Assembly: GCA_021298085.1 (NCBI GenBank)
Contig: JAJTDE010000028.1
Coordinates: 1 to 38,163 of the forward strand
DNA length: 38,163 bases
Reading direction: 5' to 3'
Source of the DNA: Rubrivivax sp.
Lineage (GTDB): Bacteria > Pseudomonadota > Gammaproteobacteria > Burkholderiales > Burkholderiaceae_C
Below, piece after piece: positions 7,851-16,633 of the stretch; positions within the stretch are counted from its first letter, which is position 1, and every line of letters begins with the position of its first letter. The position numbers and the translations under genes were made by a program. The notes under the pieces are model-generated. The model was not told the DNA's origin, did no database searches, and saw only the letters and a program-made list of their open reading frames with translations.

Positions 7851-9113
7851 TCAGCGCATCACACGGCGCAGGCGGTTCTCGATCTCATCCACCCCTTCCT
7901 GCGGGGTCTTGGTGCGGGCCAGCACGGCGCTGGTGGTCGTGCGGATGGTGTCGCTGACCTCGCCATAGCGCTCGCTCATCGGACGGCTGCGCCCGGCCAT
8001 GACCACGGCTGCCGCGTCCTTGAACCAGGGCACGGCCTTGATCACGTCGGCGTCGGTGTAGACACCCGGGTAGGTCGGCATCAGCGAGCCTTCCACCGCC
8101 AGGAACTTGCTGGCGGCCGGGCTGCTCATGAAGCGCACCAGCTTGGCCGCCTCAGCCTTGTTCTTGCTGAAGTTGCTGACGGCCCATTGCCAGCCGCCCA
8201 CGCAGGTGGCGCTGCGCCCGCCCGCCATCGCCGGCAGTGGCATCACGCCCACCTTGCCCTGCACCTGGGAATCCTTGTCGTCCTTGAAACGGTCCCAGGC
8301 AAAGCCCCAGTTGATCGCAAAGATCACCTGGCCGGCCTTGAACTCATTGACGGTGTCGGGCGTGCGCACCTCGGCGACGTTCTTCTTGACCACACCCTGG
8401 TCGACCAGGTTCAGCCAGGTCTGCAGGCCACGCACGGCGGCGGGCTTGTCCAGCGTCATCTTGCCGGCAGCGTCGTTGAAATCCTTGCCCTGGCCCCAGT
8501 AGGGCAGCAGGAAGGTGCAGACCGCGCCTTCGATGGGCGCGCCCTGGATGCTCAGGCCCTGCAGGTTGGGGTTGCCCTCGGCCTGCTGGATCTTGCGGGC
8601 CGCGGCAGCCAGCTCGTCCCAGGTCTTGGGCTCGGCCACCTTGTGCTTGTCCAGCAGGTCCTTGCGGTAGTACATGAACATCGCGTCGGCAAAGGCCGGC
8701 ATGGCCGCGATCTTGCCGTCGATGACGTTGGCCTGACCATAGACCGGCAGGTAAGGCTTCTTCACGTCGGTCGGGCTGATGTTGTAGTAGGCGTTCAATG
8801 GCTCGATCCAGCCGGCCGCCAGGTACTGGGCGGGGTTGACGATGTCGATCATGAAGACATCGATGGCCGAGTCCTTGGCGTTCAGCACCGTGCTCAGGTA
8901 CTGGCGCTGCAGTTCGCTGGTGGCGCCGCCGGTCTCGATGTCGATCTTCACGCCGGGGTTGGCGGCCTGGTACTGGTCAAACAGCTTGCGCATCAGGTCG
9001 GGGCGCTGGTTCTGGCCGCCTGAGAACACGCGCAGCGACGTCTGGGCCCAGGCCTGGGTACCCAGGGCCGCGGTCAGCAGCGCGGTGGCTGCAAGGAGGA
9101 TGCGTCTTTTCAT
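7851..9113 (-). CDS. ABC transporter periplasmic substrate-binding protein (family 1)
   Basis: A 420-residue solute-binding protein with a Sec signal peptide (MKRRILLAATALLTAALGTQAWA, cut before QTSL by inference). The body has the family features VFSGGQNQRPDLMRKLFDQY, then DVFMIDIVNPAQ, and a late VGGWQWAVSNFSKN. It captures the sugar in the periplasm for the two permeases. The start at 9113 has AGGAG at 9121-9125; a longer in-frame extension to 9203 lacks a signal-peptide shape. The ligand is unknown: a mono- or short oligosaccharide is usual for CUT1 binding proteins. Confidence 0.92.
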   Translation of the reverse strand: MKRRILLAATALLTAALGTQAWAQTSLRVFSGGQNQRPDLMRKLFDQYQAANPGVKIDIETGGATSELQRQYLSTVLNAKDSAIDVFMIDIVNPAQYLAAGWIEPLNAYYNISPTDVKKPYLPVYGQANVIDGKIAAMPAFADAMFMYYRKDLLDKHKVAEPKTWDELAAAARKIQQAEGNPNLQGLSIQGAPIEGAVCTFLLPYWGQGKDFNDAAGKMTLDKPAAVRGLQTWLNLVDQGVVKKNVAEVRTPDTVNEFKAGQVIFAINWGFAWDRFKDDKDSQVQGKVGVMPLPAMAGGRSATCVGGWQWAVSNFSKNKAEAAKLVRFMSSPAASKFLAVEGSLMPTYPGVYTDADVIKAVPWFKDAAAVVMAGRSRPMSERYGEVSDTIRTTTSAVLARTKTPQEGVDEIENRLRRVMR

Positions 9114-9215
9114 CGGGGTTCTCCTGGTTGGATCGGATTCAGGTTCAGTCATGCCATCCGCAAGGGGGCACAAAGGGTCCAAAAGGGCTGCAGGGCGCCA
9201 CATCGTGTGTGTGGC

Positions 9216-10289
9216 TCACAGGGCCCTGCCACTGTCGGCGTCAAACAAATGCAGGTGCGCGGGCGCCACGCGCAGCACCACGGGCGTCCCGGTGGGCGCC
9301 TTGAAGGCCGCCGGCGCACGCGCCACCCACTCGACGTCGCCAGTTTTCAGCGTGACCAGCGTCTCGGCGCCCAGAGGTTCGAGCAACAACACCTCAGCCG
9401 GCAGCGCCAAGTCGCCCGGCTGTTCAGCCAGGCGCAGATTCTCAGGCCGCACACCCAGCTTCACGCGGGCCACTGCCGCCCCTGCGCTGGCCAAGGCGGC
9501 CGGCAGTGCCAGCCGCACGCCCTGGCCCAGATCGGCATGACCGGCGTCCACACGCGCATCCACCAGGTTCATCGCCGGGGCGCCGGTGAACCCGGCCACA
9601 AACAGCGCAGCCGGCTGGTTGTAGATGCGCTCTGGGGTGTCGTACTGCATGGTGTGCCCGGCGCTCAGCACCGCGATGCGGTCGGCCAGCGTCATGGCCT
9701 CGACCTGATCGTGCGTGACGTAGATGATGGTGGCGCCCAGGCGCTGGTGCAGCCGCTTGATCTCGCTGCGCATCTCGTTGCGCAACTGTGCGTCGAGGTT
9801 GGACAAGGGCTCGTCAAAGAGGAAGACCTTGGGCTCGCGCACGATCGCCCGGCCGATCGCCACCCGCTGGCGCTGGCCGCCCGACAGCGCGGCCGGCCGG
9901 CGCTCCAGCATGTGGTCGATGCGCAGCAGGCGCGCCGCGTTCATCACCCGCTCCTGGATCACCGCGTCAGGCGTGCCCCGCAAGCGCAGGCCGAAGGCCA
10001 TGTTCTCGAACAGGGTCTTGTGCGGGTACAGCGCGTAGTCCTGGAAGACCATCGCAATGTCCCGGCTGCGCGGCGGCAACTCGTTGACCACCTGCCCATC
10101 GATGCGGATCTCACCACCCGTGATGGGTTCCAGCCCGGCGATCATGCGCAGCAGCGTGCTCTTGCCACAGCCCGAGGGCCCGACAAACACCACAAACTCG
10201 CCATGCTGGATGGACAAGTCGATGCCGTGGATGACGGCGGTCTTGCCGTCGTAGGACTTGCGGACGCCCTGGAGCTCGACAGTGGCCAT
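9216..10289 (-). CDS. ABC sugar transporter ATPase (MalK/UgpC type)
   Basis: A 357-residue ATPase. Walker A GPSGCGKST is at residues 37-45, the signature LSGGQ at 135-139, Walker B VFLFDE at 155-160 and the switch His in YVTHDQ. The C-terminal part (from about 240) is the regulatory TOBE/OB-fold region typical of CUT1 ATPases. It sits 14 bp after the aldolase gene and 102 bp before the binding-protein gene, so importer and catabolic enzymes form one transcription unit. The 102-bp gap holds no gene. Confidence 0.93.
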   Translation of the reverse strand: MATVELQGVRKSYDGKTAVIHGIDLSIQHGEFVVFVGPSGCGKSTLLRMIAGLEPITGGEIRIDGQVVNELPPRSRDIAMVFQDYALYPHKTLFENMAFGLRLRGTPDAVIQERVMNAARLLRIDHMLERRPAALSGGQRQRVAIGRAIVREPKVFLFDEPLSNLDAQLRNEMRSEIKRLHQRLGATIIYVTHDQVEAMTLADRIAVLSAGHTMQYDTPERIYNQPAALFVAGFTGAPAMNLVDARVDAGHADLGQGVRLALPAALASAGAAVARVKLGVRPENLRLAEQPGDLALPAEVLLLEPLGAETLVTLKTGDVEWVARAPAAFKAPTGTPVVLRVAPAHLHLFDADSGRAL

Positions 10290-10303
10290 GGTTCAGGCGC
10301 GGC

Positions 10304-11122
10304 TCAGTAGCCCGTCTCGGTGTGGGTGCCCTGGTGCAGCGTGTGCACATGCGGCTGCGTGGCTTCGGTGCGCAAGGCCTGCACCGCGGCCTGCGCACCG
10401 CGCATCAGCAGGCCCAGGTCGGAGGCGATGGCCACGTAGTCGTAGCCCATGGCGCGGTAGCGGGTGACAACCTCGGGTGTGCCGCCCACCGTGCCGATGG
10501 CCTTGCCCAGGGCCTGGGCGCGCCGTGCGCAGTCGGCCATCAGGGCCATCACGTCCGGGTGGGTGAGCTCGCCCGGGTGCCCGAGCGCGCCCGACAGGTC
10601 AGCCGGGCCGACAAACAGCGCATCCACGCCCGGAACCGCGGCGATGGCCTCCAGCTGCGCGGCAGCCTGCGGCGTCTCGATCTGGACGATCACGCAGATC
10701 GACCGGTTGGCGGTCTTGAAGTAGTCAGGGATGGTGCCAAACCGCGAGGCGCGGCCCATGGCCGCCATGCCGCGGATGCCCTCGGGCGGGTAGCGCGTGG
10801 CGGCCACCGCCGCGCGTGCCTCGTCGGCGTTCTGCACAAAGGGAAACAGCAGCGTCTGGGCGCCGGCGTCCAGCACCCGCTTGACGGTGACCGGGTTGTT
10901 CCAGGGCACCCGCACCACTGGCACCATCTTGGTGTTGCCCACCGCCTGCAGCAGGTGCACCAGTTCCATCAGGTCCAGCGGGGTGTGCTCCATGTCGAGC
11001 ACACCCCAGTCGAACCCGGCGGTGCCCACCGCCTCGGCCACGATCGGGCTGGCCGACATCACCCAGGTACCGACGGGGCTGCGGGAGCCTCGGGCGCGCA
11101 AGAGCTGGCGAAAGGGGTTCAT
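10304..11122 (-). CDS. HpcH/HpaI-family class II 2-keto-3-deoxy-acid aldolase
   Basis: A 272-residue divalent-metal pyruvate aldolase. Motifs: GTWVMSASP at the start, DMEHTPLD with His46 as the probable base, QIETPQA with the Glu metal ligand and VGPADLSG with the Asp ligand. The family cleaves 2-keto-3-deoxy sugar acids, or related 4-hydroxy-2-oxo acids, to pyruvate plus an aldehyde. Next to an IlvD/Edd dehydratase it most likely acts on the dehydratase product. A pentonate would give glycolaldehyde, a 6-deoxyhexonate lactaldehyde, and a 6-sulfo-gluconate 3-sulfolactaldehyde; sequence alone does not decide. The start at 11122 has AGGAG at 11131-11135. Confidence 0.9.
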   Translation of the reverse strand: MNPFRQLLRARGSRSPVGTWVMSASPIVAEAVGTAGFDWGVLDMEHTPLDLMELVHLLQAVGNTKMVPVVRVPWNNPVTVKRVLDAGAQTLLFPFVQNADEARAAVAATRYPPEGIRGMAAMGRASRFGTIPDYFKTANRSICVIVQIETPQAAAQLEAIAAVPGVDALFVGPADLSGALGHPGELTHPDVMALMADCARRAQALGKAIGTVGGTPEVVTRYRAMGYDYVAIASDLGLLMRGAQAAVQALRTEATQPHVHTLHQGTHTETGY

Positions 11123-11180
11123 AGGGTGATCTCCTGAAAGGGCAGAAGGCGCGCTGGGGCGGCGTGGCGGGGTCAGGACC

Positions 11181-12902
11181 TCAAAAGATGACGGGCTCGG
11201 GCGTGGGCGCACCGTGCTCGAGGAAATCCAGGTCACAGCCTTCGTGCGCCTGGGTCACGTGCTGCTGGTACAGCCGTGTCCAGCCACGGGTGAAGGGCTG
11301 CACCGGGGCGCGCCACACGCTGCGGCGGCGCGCCAGTTCGTCGTCGCTGACCTGCATGTTCAGGCGCCGGCCAGCCACGTCAAGTTCGATCATGTCGCCC
11401 GTCTGCACCAGCGCCAGCGGGCCGCCCACTGCGCTCTCGGGGCTCACGTGCAGCACGCAGCTGCCATAGTGCGTGCCGCTCATGCGGGCGTCCGAGATGC
11501 GCACCATGTCGCGAACGCCCTGGTTCAGCAGCTTCTTTGGGATGGGCAGGCCACCCCACTCCGGCATGCCCGGCGCCCCCACGGGGCCCGCATTGCGCAG
11601 GATGAGCACGGTGTCGGGTGTGCAGGGCAGGTCAGGGTCGGCCATCGCGGCCAGCATCTGCGGCTGGCTGTCGAAGACCAGGGCCGGGCCCCGGTGCTGC
11701 ATCAGCCGTGGGTCGGCCGCGCTGGGCTTGATGACCGCGCCCTGCGGGCACAGGTTGCCGGTGAGCACCGCCAAGGCTGGCTGCGTGCTGATAGGGTTGT
11801 TCAGCGGGCGGATGGTCTCGTCGTCGACCACCTCGGCGCCCTCCAGCTGGGCACGCAAGGCCTGGCCGGTGACGGTGAGCTCGTCCAGCGACAGGTGCTC
11901 GCGGATGCGGTTCATCAGCGCGGGCAGGCCACCCGCGTAGTAGAAGTCTTCCATCAGCTGCGTGCCGCTGGGAAACAGGTTGGCGATCACCGGTACCCGG
12001 CGGCCCACGTCGTCCAGGTCCTGCAGCGTGAGCGGAATGCCGGCGCGGCGCGCCAGGGCAATGATGTGCACGGCGGCATTGGTGCTGCCGCCCAGCGCCA
12101 TCTGCACCGCCACCGCGTTCAGGAACGAACCTCGGCTGAGCAGCCGCTGCGGGGTGAGGTCTTCCCAGATCATCTGCACGAGGCGCTCGCCACAGCGCGT
12201 GGCCATGCGGGTGTGGCCGGCGTCCATCGCCGGGATGCTGCTGGCCCCCGGCAGCACAAAACCCAGCGCCTCGGCCATGGCCGTCATGGTACTGGCCGTG
12301 CCCATGGTGTTGCAGGTGCCTGGGCTGCGCGTCATGCGCGATTCCAGCGACACCCACTCGGCCGCCTCCACACGGCCGGACTGGTAGTCGTCCCAGAACA
12401 TCCGGGTGTGGGTGCCGGCGCCCACCGTGCGGCCACGGTGGCGGTCGTTCAGCATGGGCCCGGCGGGGCAGTACAGCGCCGGGATGCCCATGCTGATGGC
12501 GCCCATCAGCAGGCCCGGGGTGGTCTTGTCGCAGCCGCCCATCAGCACCACGCCATCGATCGGGTGACTGCGCAGCAGCTCCTCGCACTCCATGGCGAGC
12601 AGGTTGCGGTAGAGCATGGTGGTGGGTTTGACCATCACCTCGCCCAGGCTGAGGGCGGGCAGCTCAAAGGGCATGCCACCGGCCAGCAAGACACCCCGCT
12701 TGACGGCGTCGGCCCGCTCGCGCAGATGGGCGTGGCAGGGGGAGAGGTCGCTCCAGGTGTTGATGATGCCGACGATCGGCCGCTCCAGCACGTCTTCGCG
12801 GCGCAGGCCCATCTGCTGCATGCGTTGGCGGTGCGCAAAGCCGCGCATCCCGGCATCGGCATACCAGCGGCGGCTGCGCAGATCGGCAAGTTTCACGGTC
12901 AT
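11181..12902 (-). CDS. IlvD/Edd-family sugar-acid dehydratase
   Basis: A 573-residue iron-sulfur dehydratase and first gene of the operon. The three cluster cysteines expected in this family are present: Cys56 (SDLSPCH), Cys124 (GGCDKTTPG) and Cys197 (GTCNTMGTAST). The length and the C-terminal part (RISDARMSGTHYG) match the pentonate/hexonate dehydratase branch better than IlvD of branched-chain amino-acid synthesis. It would remove water from an aldonic acid to give a 2-keto-3-deoxy acid, the substrate of the downstream aldolase. It diverges from the LacI-type repressor over a 107-base region that contains a palindromic operator. Confidence 0.92.
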   Translation of the reverse strand: MTVKLADLRSRRWYADAGMRGFAHRQRMQQMGLRREDVLERPIVGIINTWSDLSPCHAHLRERADAVKRGVLLAGGMPFELPALSLGEVMVKPTTMLYRNLLAMECEELLRSHPIDGVVLMGGCDKTTPGLLMGAISMGIPALYCPAGPMLNDRHRGRTVGAGTHTRMFWDDYQSGRVEAAEWVSLESRMTRSPGTCNTMGTASTMTAMAEALGFVLPGASSIPAMDAGHTRMATRCGERLVQMIWEDLTPQRLLSRGSFLNAVAVQMALGGSTNAAVHIIALARRAGIPLTLQDLDDVGRRVPVIANLFPSGTQLMEDFYYAGGLPALMNRIREHLSLDELTVTGQALRAQLEGAEVVDDETIRPLNNPISTQPALAVLTGNLCPQGAVIKPSAADPRLMQHRGPALVFDSQPQMLAAMADPDLPCTPDTVLILRNAGPVGAPGMPEWGGLPIPKKLLNQGVRDMVRISDARMSGTHYGSCVLHVSPESAVGGPLALVQTGDMIELDVAGRRLNMQVSDDELARRRSVWRAPVQPFTRGWTRLYQQHVTQAHEGCDLDFLEHGAPTPEPVIF

Positions 12903-12972
12903 GGCGGCGGGGTATGGGCGGGTGGCGGGCGGGCGACGGGCCGAAATTCAGGGGATGACACCCAAGGGCGTG

Positions 12973-12986
12973 TTACCGCTAACATT
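12973..12986. promoter_or_regulatory. GntR-like palindromic operator between the sugar operon and its repressor
   Basis: TGTTA-CCGC-TAACA is a perfect 5-bp inverted repeat with a 4-bp spacer. It lies 70 bp upstream of the dehydratase start and 23 bp before the LacI-type gene start. It closely resembles, from memory, operators of the gluconate repressor GntR (LacI family), and the adjacent repressor has a GntR-like recognition helix. It probably controls both directions. Confidence 0.65.
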
Positions 12987-13009
12987 GCCGCAGCCCATCG
13001 CCTGCGTCC

Positions 13010-14152
13010 ATGGAGACTTACCCTCAACCCCCACTGCCGCCGCCCGCCAGGAAGCTGCGCCGCAAGCATGGAGGCGCGACGCTGCGCGAGGTGGCCGAGG
13101 TGGCCGAGGTCACCGCCATCACCGTCTCGCGCTACCTGCGCGAACCGCAGCGCGTGGCGCCCCTGACCGCCGAGCGCATTCGGCTGGCGCTGGCAGAGAC
13201 GGGTTATGTGCCCCACAAGCAGGCCGGCATGCTGGCCAGCGGGCAGGGCACGGTGGTGGCGGTGCTGCTGCCCAACCTGGCCAACTCCATCTTCGCGGAA
13301 ACCGCCCAGGGTCTGGCCGAAACGCTGCAGCCGGCCGGCTTCGAGCTGCTGATGACGTCCACCAGCTATTCGCTGGAGCGCGAGGAAGAGCAGCTGCGCG
13401 CGGTGCTGGGCTGGCGCCCGGCCGCGGTCATCGTCACCGGGCGTCGGCATTCACCCGGCAGCCTGGCGCTGCTGGCCAGCGCCAGGCGAAGCGGCACGCC
13501 GGTGGTGGAAATCTGGGATTGCCCGGGCGACACCGGCAACCCGGCCCGCAAGACCACCAGCACAGCCCGCTTTGTGCAGGTGGGGCTGGACCACCGCGCC
13601 ATCGGGCGCGCCATGGCCCAGCACCTGCTGGACAGCGGCCACCGGCACCTCGCCTACGTGGACAGCGGCGTGGCCGAGGACTACCGCGCCCACGAACGGG
13701 GGCAGGCCTTTGCATTGGCTGCGCGGCAGGCGGGCGCCCAGGTGGCGCCGCTGACGGCCCGGCCGGGCGACCCCTTTGATGCCGGCCGCCTGGCGCTGGC
13801 CACGCTGCTGGACACCGCCGGGCCGCACGCCGTCGTGACGGCCGCGGCCTTTGCCAATGACCACCTGGCCAGTGGCGCCCTGCTCGAAGCGGTGCAGCGC
13901 GGCGTGCCCGTCCCTCAACGCATGGCGCTGCTGGGGTTTGGCGACTTTGCGTGGTCACGCCAGCTGCGCCCGACGCTGTCCAGCGTGTGGCTGCCGCGCA
14001 TCGACATCGGGCAAATCGCGGCGCAGGCGGTGCTGACGATGCTGCAGAACCCCCAGGCACCGGTGCCGCGTGCAGCGCCCCTGGGCTTCGCGTTGCGCAT
14101 CCGCGAGAGCACGCAGGACGACCCCGACCCTGCAGCGCCGAGCCTTGGCTGA
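13010..14152 (+). CDS. LacI-family (GntR-like) transcriptional repressor of the sugar operon
   Basis: A 380-residue regulator. The N-terminal helix-turn-helix (residues about 24-47) reads TLREVAEVAEVTAITVSRYL, with a hinge region following (PHKQAGMLASG). From about residue 65 is a periplasmic-binding-protein-like effector domain. The recognition helix TAITVSRYLR is closer to GntR than to LacI itself. It is divergent from the dehydratase-led operon and most likely represses it until a pathway sugar or sugar acid binds. A 20-residue Pro/Arg-rich N-terminal extension precedes the DNA-binding domain. Confidence 0.9.
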   Translation: METYPQPPLPPPARKLRRKHGGATLREVAEVAEVTAITVSRYLREPQRVAPLTAERIRLALAETGYVPHKQAGMLASGQGTVVAVLLPNLANSIFAETAQGLAETLQPAGFELLMTSTSYSLEREEEQLRAVLGWRPAAVIVTGRRHSPGSLALLASARRSGTPVVEIWDCPGDTGNPARKTTSTARFVQVGLDHRAIGRAMAQHLLDSGHRHLAYVDSGVAEDYRAHERGQAFALAARQAGAQVAPLTARPGDPFDAGRLALATLLDTAGPHAVVTAAAFANDHLASGALLEAVQRGVPVPQRMALLGFGDFAWSRQLRPTLSSVWLPRIDIGQIAAQAVLTMLQNPQAPVPRAAPLGFALRIRESTQDDPDPAAPSLG

Positions 14153-14168
14153 CCAGCGGCCCGGCGCG

Positions 14169-14225
14169 CTGTGACACGCCGATGAAAGGCCCTGACGACG
14201 GGCGCCCTGGGCGCCCGCGTCACAG
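14169..14225 (+). terminator. Nested GC hairpin after the repressor gene
   Basis: The inner stem GGGCGCC (14200-14206), loop CTG, GGCGCCC (14210-14216) sits inside an outer inverted repeat CTGTGAC (14169-14175) / GTCACAG (14219-14225). It starts 16 bp after the repressor stop. No T-run follows, so it is either a terminator of the non-canonical kind or a structured leader for the phosphatase gene. Confidence 0.45.
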
Positions 14226-14284
14226 CGATGACACATGGCCTGCCCAGCATGAGGTGCTGTTTCAACTGCCCCCCACTGGACACC

Positions 14285-16498
14285 ATGAACGCGCACCTGC
14301 CCACGACCACTGGTTTTGTCGACCCCGATGACCAGGACACCAACACCAGCCCCAACACCCATTTCGGCGAAGTCCTGGCCCAAGGCCTCAGCCGCCGTGG
14401 CGTGCTGCGTGGTGGGCTGGGCGGCGCCATGGCCGCGCTGTTTGCCCCCATTGGCCTGACGGCCTGCGGCGGCAGTGACAGCACACCCGCCTCGCCCCCT
14501 CCCGCCGCCCCCGTCGAAAAGCTGCTGGGCTTCACCGCCGTGGCCAAGACGCTGGCCGACACCAACACCGTGCCCAGCGGCTACAAGGCGCGCGTCATCC
14601 TGGCCTGCGGCGACCCGCTGGCCGCCGGCGTCCCAGCCTACAAGAACGACGGTACCGACACCAACTATGCCCAGCGGATGGGTGACTGCCACGACGGCAT
14701 CCAGTACTTCGGCCTGAGCGCCACCGGCCAGCGTGACGACAACTCGTCCAGCCGCGCCCTGCTGGCCTCGAACCACGAATACATCACCCCGGTGGTGCTG
14801 CACGCCAACGGGCCCAGCCCCAACCCGCGCCCGGCGTCCCAGGCCGACATCGAGATCGACTGCCACGGCGTGAGCGTGGCCGAGGTGGCCAAGGACGCCG
14901 CCGGCCTGTTCCAGGTGGTGGTCAATTCACCCTTCAACCGGCGCATCACCGGCAGCACCGAGATCGAACTCTCCGGCCCGGCGCGCGGCAACGCCCTGTT
15001 TGTCACCCGCTTCTCGCCCAACGGTACCCGCACGCGCGGCACGCTGAACAACTGCGGCAATGGCAAGACGCCCTGGGGAACGCTGCTGACCACCGAGGAA
15101 AACTGGAGCGGCTACTACTTCCGCGCCGCCGGTGACCAGGCCCGCCGCAGCACCAAGCTGAATGCCAGCTTCGCCCGCTACGGGCGCAACGTGACGGCCA
15201 CCACCGCCGCCAACAGCCGCTACGGCTGGGAAACCGCGGGCACGGGCGACGCCTACGCCCGCTTCAACACCAGCGTCGTGGGCAGCAGCGCTGACGGCTC
15301 TGACGACTTCCGCCACGAGTGGTTCACCCAGGGCTACATGGTCGAGATCGACCCCTACAGCGCCAGCAGCACCGTCAAGAAGCGCACCGGTCTGGGCCGC
15401 CTGGCCCATGAAAACAGCGCCTTCGGCCTTCCCCAGGCCGGCAAGCCGCTGGCCGTCTACATGGGCTGCGATTCGCAGAACGAGTACGTCTACAAGTGGG
15501 TCTCTGCGGCCAACTGGACCGCGGCCGACGCACAGGCCGCCAACCGCATGGCCATCGGCGACAAGTACCTGGACAGCGGCAAGCTCTACGTGGCCCGCTT
15601 CAACGCTGACGGCACGGGCGACTGGATCGAACTCAGCCTGAGCAACGCCGCCATCGCCGGCGCCAGTTTCGGCTTCACCGAGCAGGCCGAGATCTACATC
15701 CACACCCGCATCGCCGCCGATGCCGTGGGCGCCACCAAGATGGACCGTCCGGAGTGGGTGGACGTGCACCCGACCACGGGCGAGCTCTACATCACGATGA
15801 CCAACAACAGCAGCCGCCGCGTGGCCCCCACCGGCACCCAGACCCTGGTGGATGCCGCCAACCCGCGCGCCTACGTGGACGTGCGCAGTGGCACCGTCAC
15901 CCAGAGCGGCAACGTCAACGGACACATCGTGCGCTTCAAGGACACCAGCCCAGAGACCACCCGCTTCACCTGGGACGTCTACCTCTTCGGTGCCGAAGCC
16001 GGCAGCGACGGTGCCCTCGTCAACCTGTCGGGCCTGACCGCCGACAACGACTTCTCCAGCCCTGATGGCCTGGCCTTCACCCCAAGCACCGGCCTGTGCT
16101 GGATCCAGACCGACGACGGCGCCTTCACCGACGTCACCAACTGCATGCTGCTGGCCAGCATCCCTGGCACGCTGGGCGACGGCGCGGCCAAGACACTGAG
16201 CTACGGCACCACCAGCGTGACCACCCGGATGGGCAAGAAGGCCACGTCCGACACGCTCAAGCGCTTCTACGTGGGCCCGTACGACTGCGAAGTCACGGGC
16301 CTGTGCGAGACGCCCGATGGCAAGACGGTGTTCATCAACATCCAGCACCCGGGTGACGGCACCGCCGTCGCCGACCTGGCTGACCCGACCAAGTACACCA
16401 GCCAGTGGCCGTCCAACGTGGGCCATGGCGCGGGCAAGCGGCCGCGTTCGGCCACCGTGGTGATCACCAAGGACGACGGCGGGCGCATCGGCACCTGA
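14285..16498 (+). CDS. phoX: PhoX-family (DUF839) phosphatase, Tat-exported and possibly lipidated
   Basis: A 737-residue secreted protein. After a 36-residue leader comes the twin-arginine motif SRRGVLR (Arg37, Arg38), a hydrophobic stretch and a lipobox-like LTAC with Cys61 followed by GGSDS. The body carries the PhoX signatures: ASNHEY, TTEENWSGYY, EWFTQGYMVEIDP, RLAHENSAF, PEWVDVHPTTGELYITM, SPDGLAF and GPYDCEVTGLCETPDG. Members are calcium/iron alkaline phosphatases, folded with cofactor before Tat export. The start at 14285 is chosen because upstream residues (to 14228) are not family-like; its ribosome site is weak. It stands alone between the repressor and a dehydrogenase pair. A phosphate-regulon box was looked for and not found. 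Confidence 0.88.
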   Translation: MNAHLPTTTGFVDPDDQDTNTSPNTHFGEVLAQGLSRRGVLRGGLGGAMAALFAPIGLTACGGSDSTPASPPPAAPVEKLLGFTAVAKTLADTNTVPSGYKARVILACGDPLAAGVPAYKNDGTDTNYAQRMGDCHDGIQYFGLSATGQRDDNSSSRALLASNHEYITPVVLHANGPSPNPRPASQADIEIDCHGVSVAEVAKDAAGLFQVVVNSPFNRRITGSTEIELSGPARGNALFVTRFSPNGTRTRGTLNNCGNGKTPWGTLLTTEENWSGYYFRAAGDQARRSTKLNASFARYGRNVTATTAANSRYGWETAGTGDAYARFNTSVVGSSADGSDDFRHEWFTQGYMVEIDPYSASSTVKKRTGLGRLAHENSAFGLPQAGKPLAVYMGCDSQNEYVYKWVSAANWTAADAQAANRMAIGDKYLDSGKLYVARFNADGTGDWIELSLSNAAIAGASFGFTEQAEIYIHTRIAADAVGATKMDRPEWVDVHPTTGELYITMTNNSSRRVAPTGTQTLVDAANPRAYVDVRSGTVTQSGNVNGHIVRFKDTSPETTRFTWDVYLFGAEAGSDGALVNLSGLTADNDFSSPDGLAFTPSTGLCWIQTDDGAFTDVTNCMLLASIPGTLGDGAAKTLSYGTTSVTTRMGKKATSDTLKRFYVGPYDCEVTGLCETPDGKTVFINIQHPGDGTAVADLADPTKYTSQWPSNVGHGAGKRPRSATVVITKDDGGRIGT

Positions 16499-16527
16499 AC
16501 GGTCTCCATTCGCCACGGAGCCTTCGC

Positions 16528-16565
16528 GGGGCGATGGCAGGCGCTTCGGTGCCCGCCTTCGCCCC
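16528..16565 (+). terminator. Long hairpin with TTCG-type loop after the phosphatase gene
   Basis: Arms 16528-16543 and 16550-16565 pair at 13 of 16 positions around the loop CTTCGG, starting 30 bp after the phosphatase stop. It is a stable GC stem with a favoured loop, but no T-run follows. It most likely ends the phosphatase transcript. Confidence 0.5.
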
Positions 16566-16633
16566 GAGCCAACGAGAATGCGGGCCGGCGCGCCTGTCTG
16601 GCAGCGCCTGACACCCTACCGCTGGAGAAGGCC

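Noticed and set aside
14153..14284. Phosphate-regulon (PhoB) box upstream of the PhoX-type gene
   Set aside because: TGTCAT-like and CTGTGAC elements are present but their spacing and match to the direct-repeat consensus are poor; they are better explained as arms of the nested hairpin.
16528..16565. Hairpin after the phosphatase gene as a riboswitch or small RNA
   Set aside because: It is a simple stem with a TTCG-type loop, with no conserved aptamer-like core; termination is the simpler explanation.
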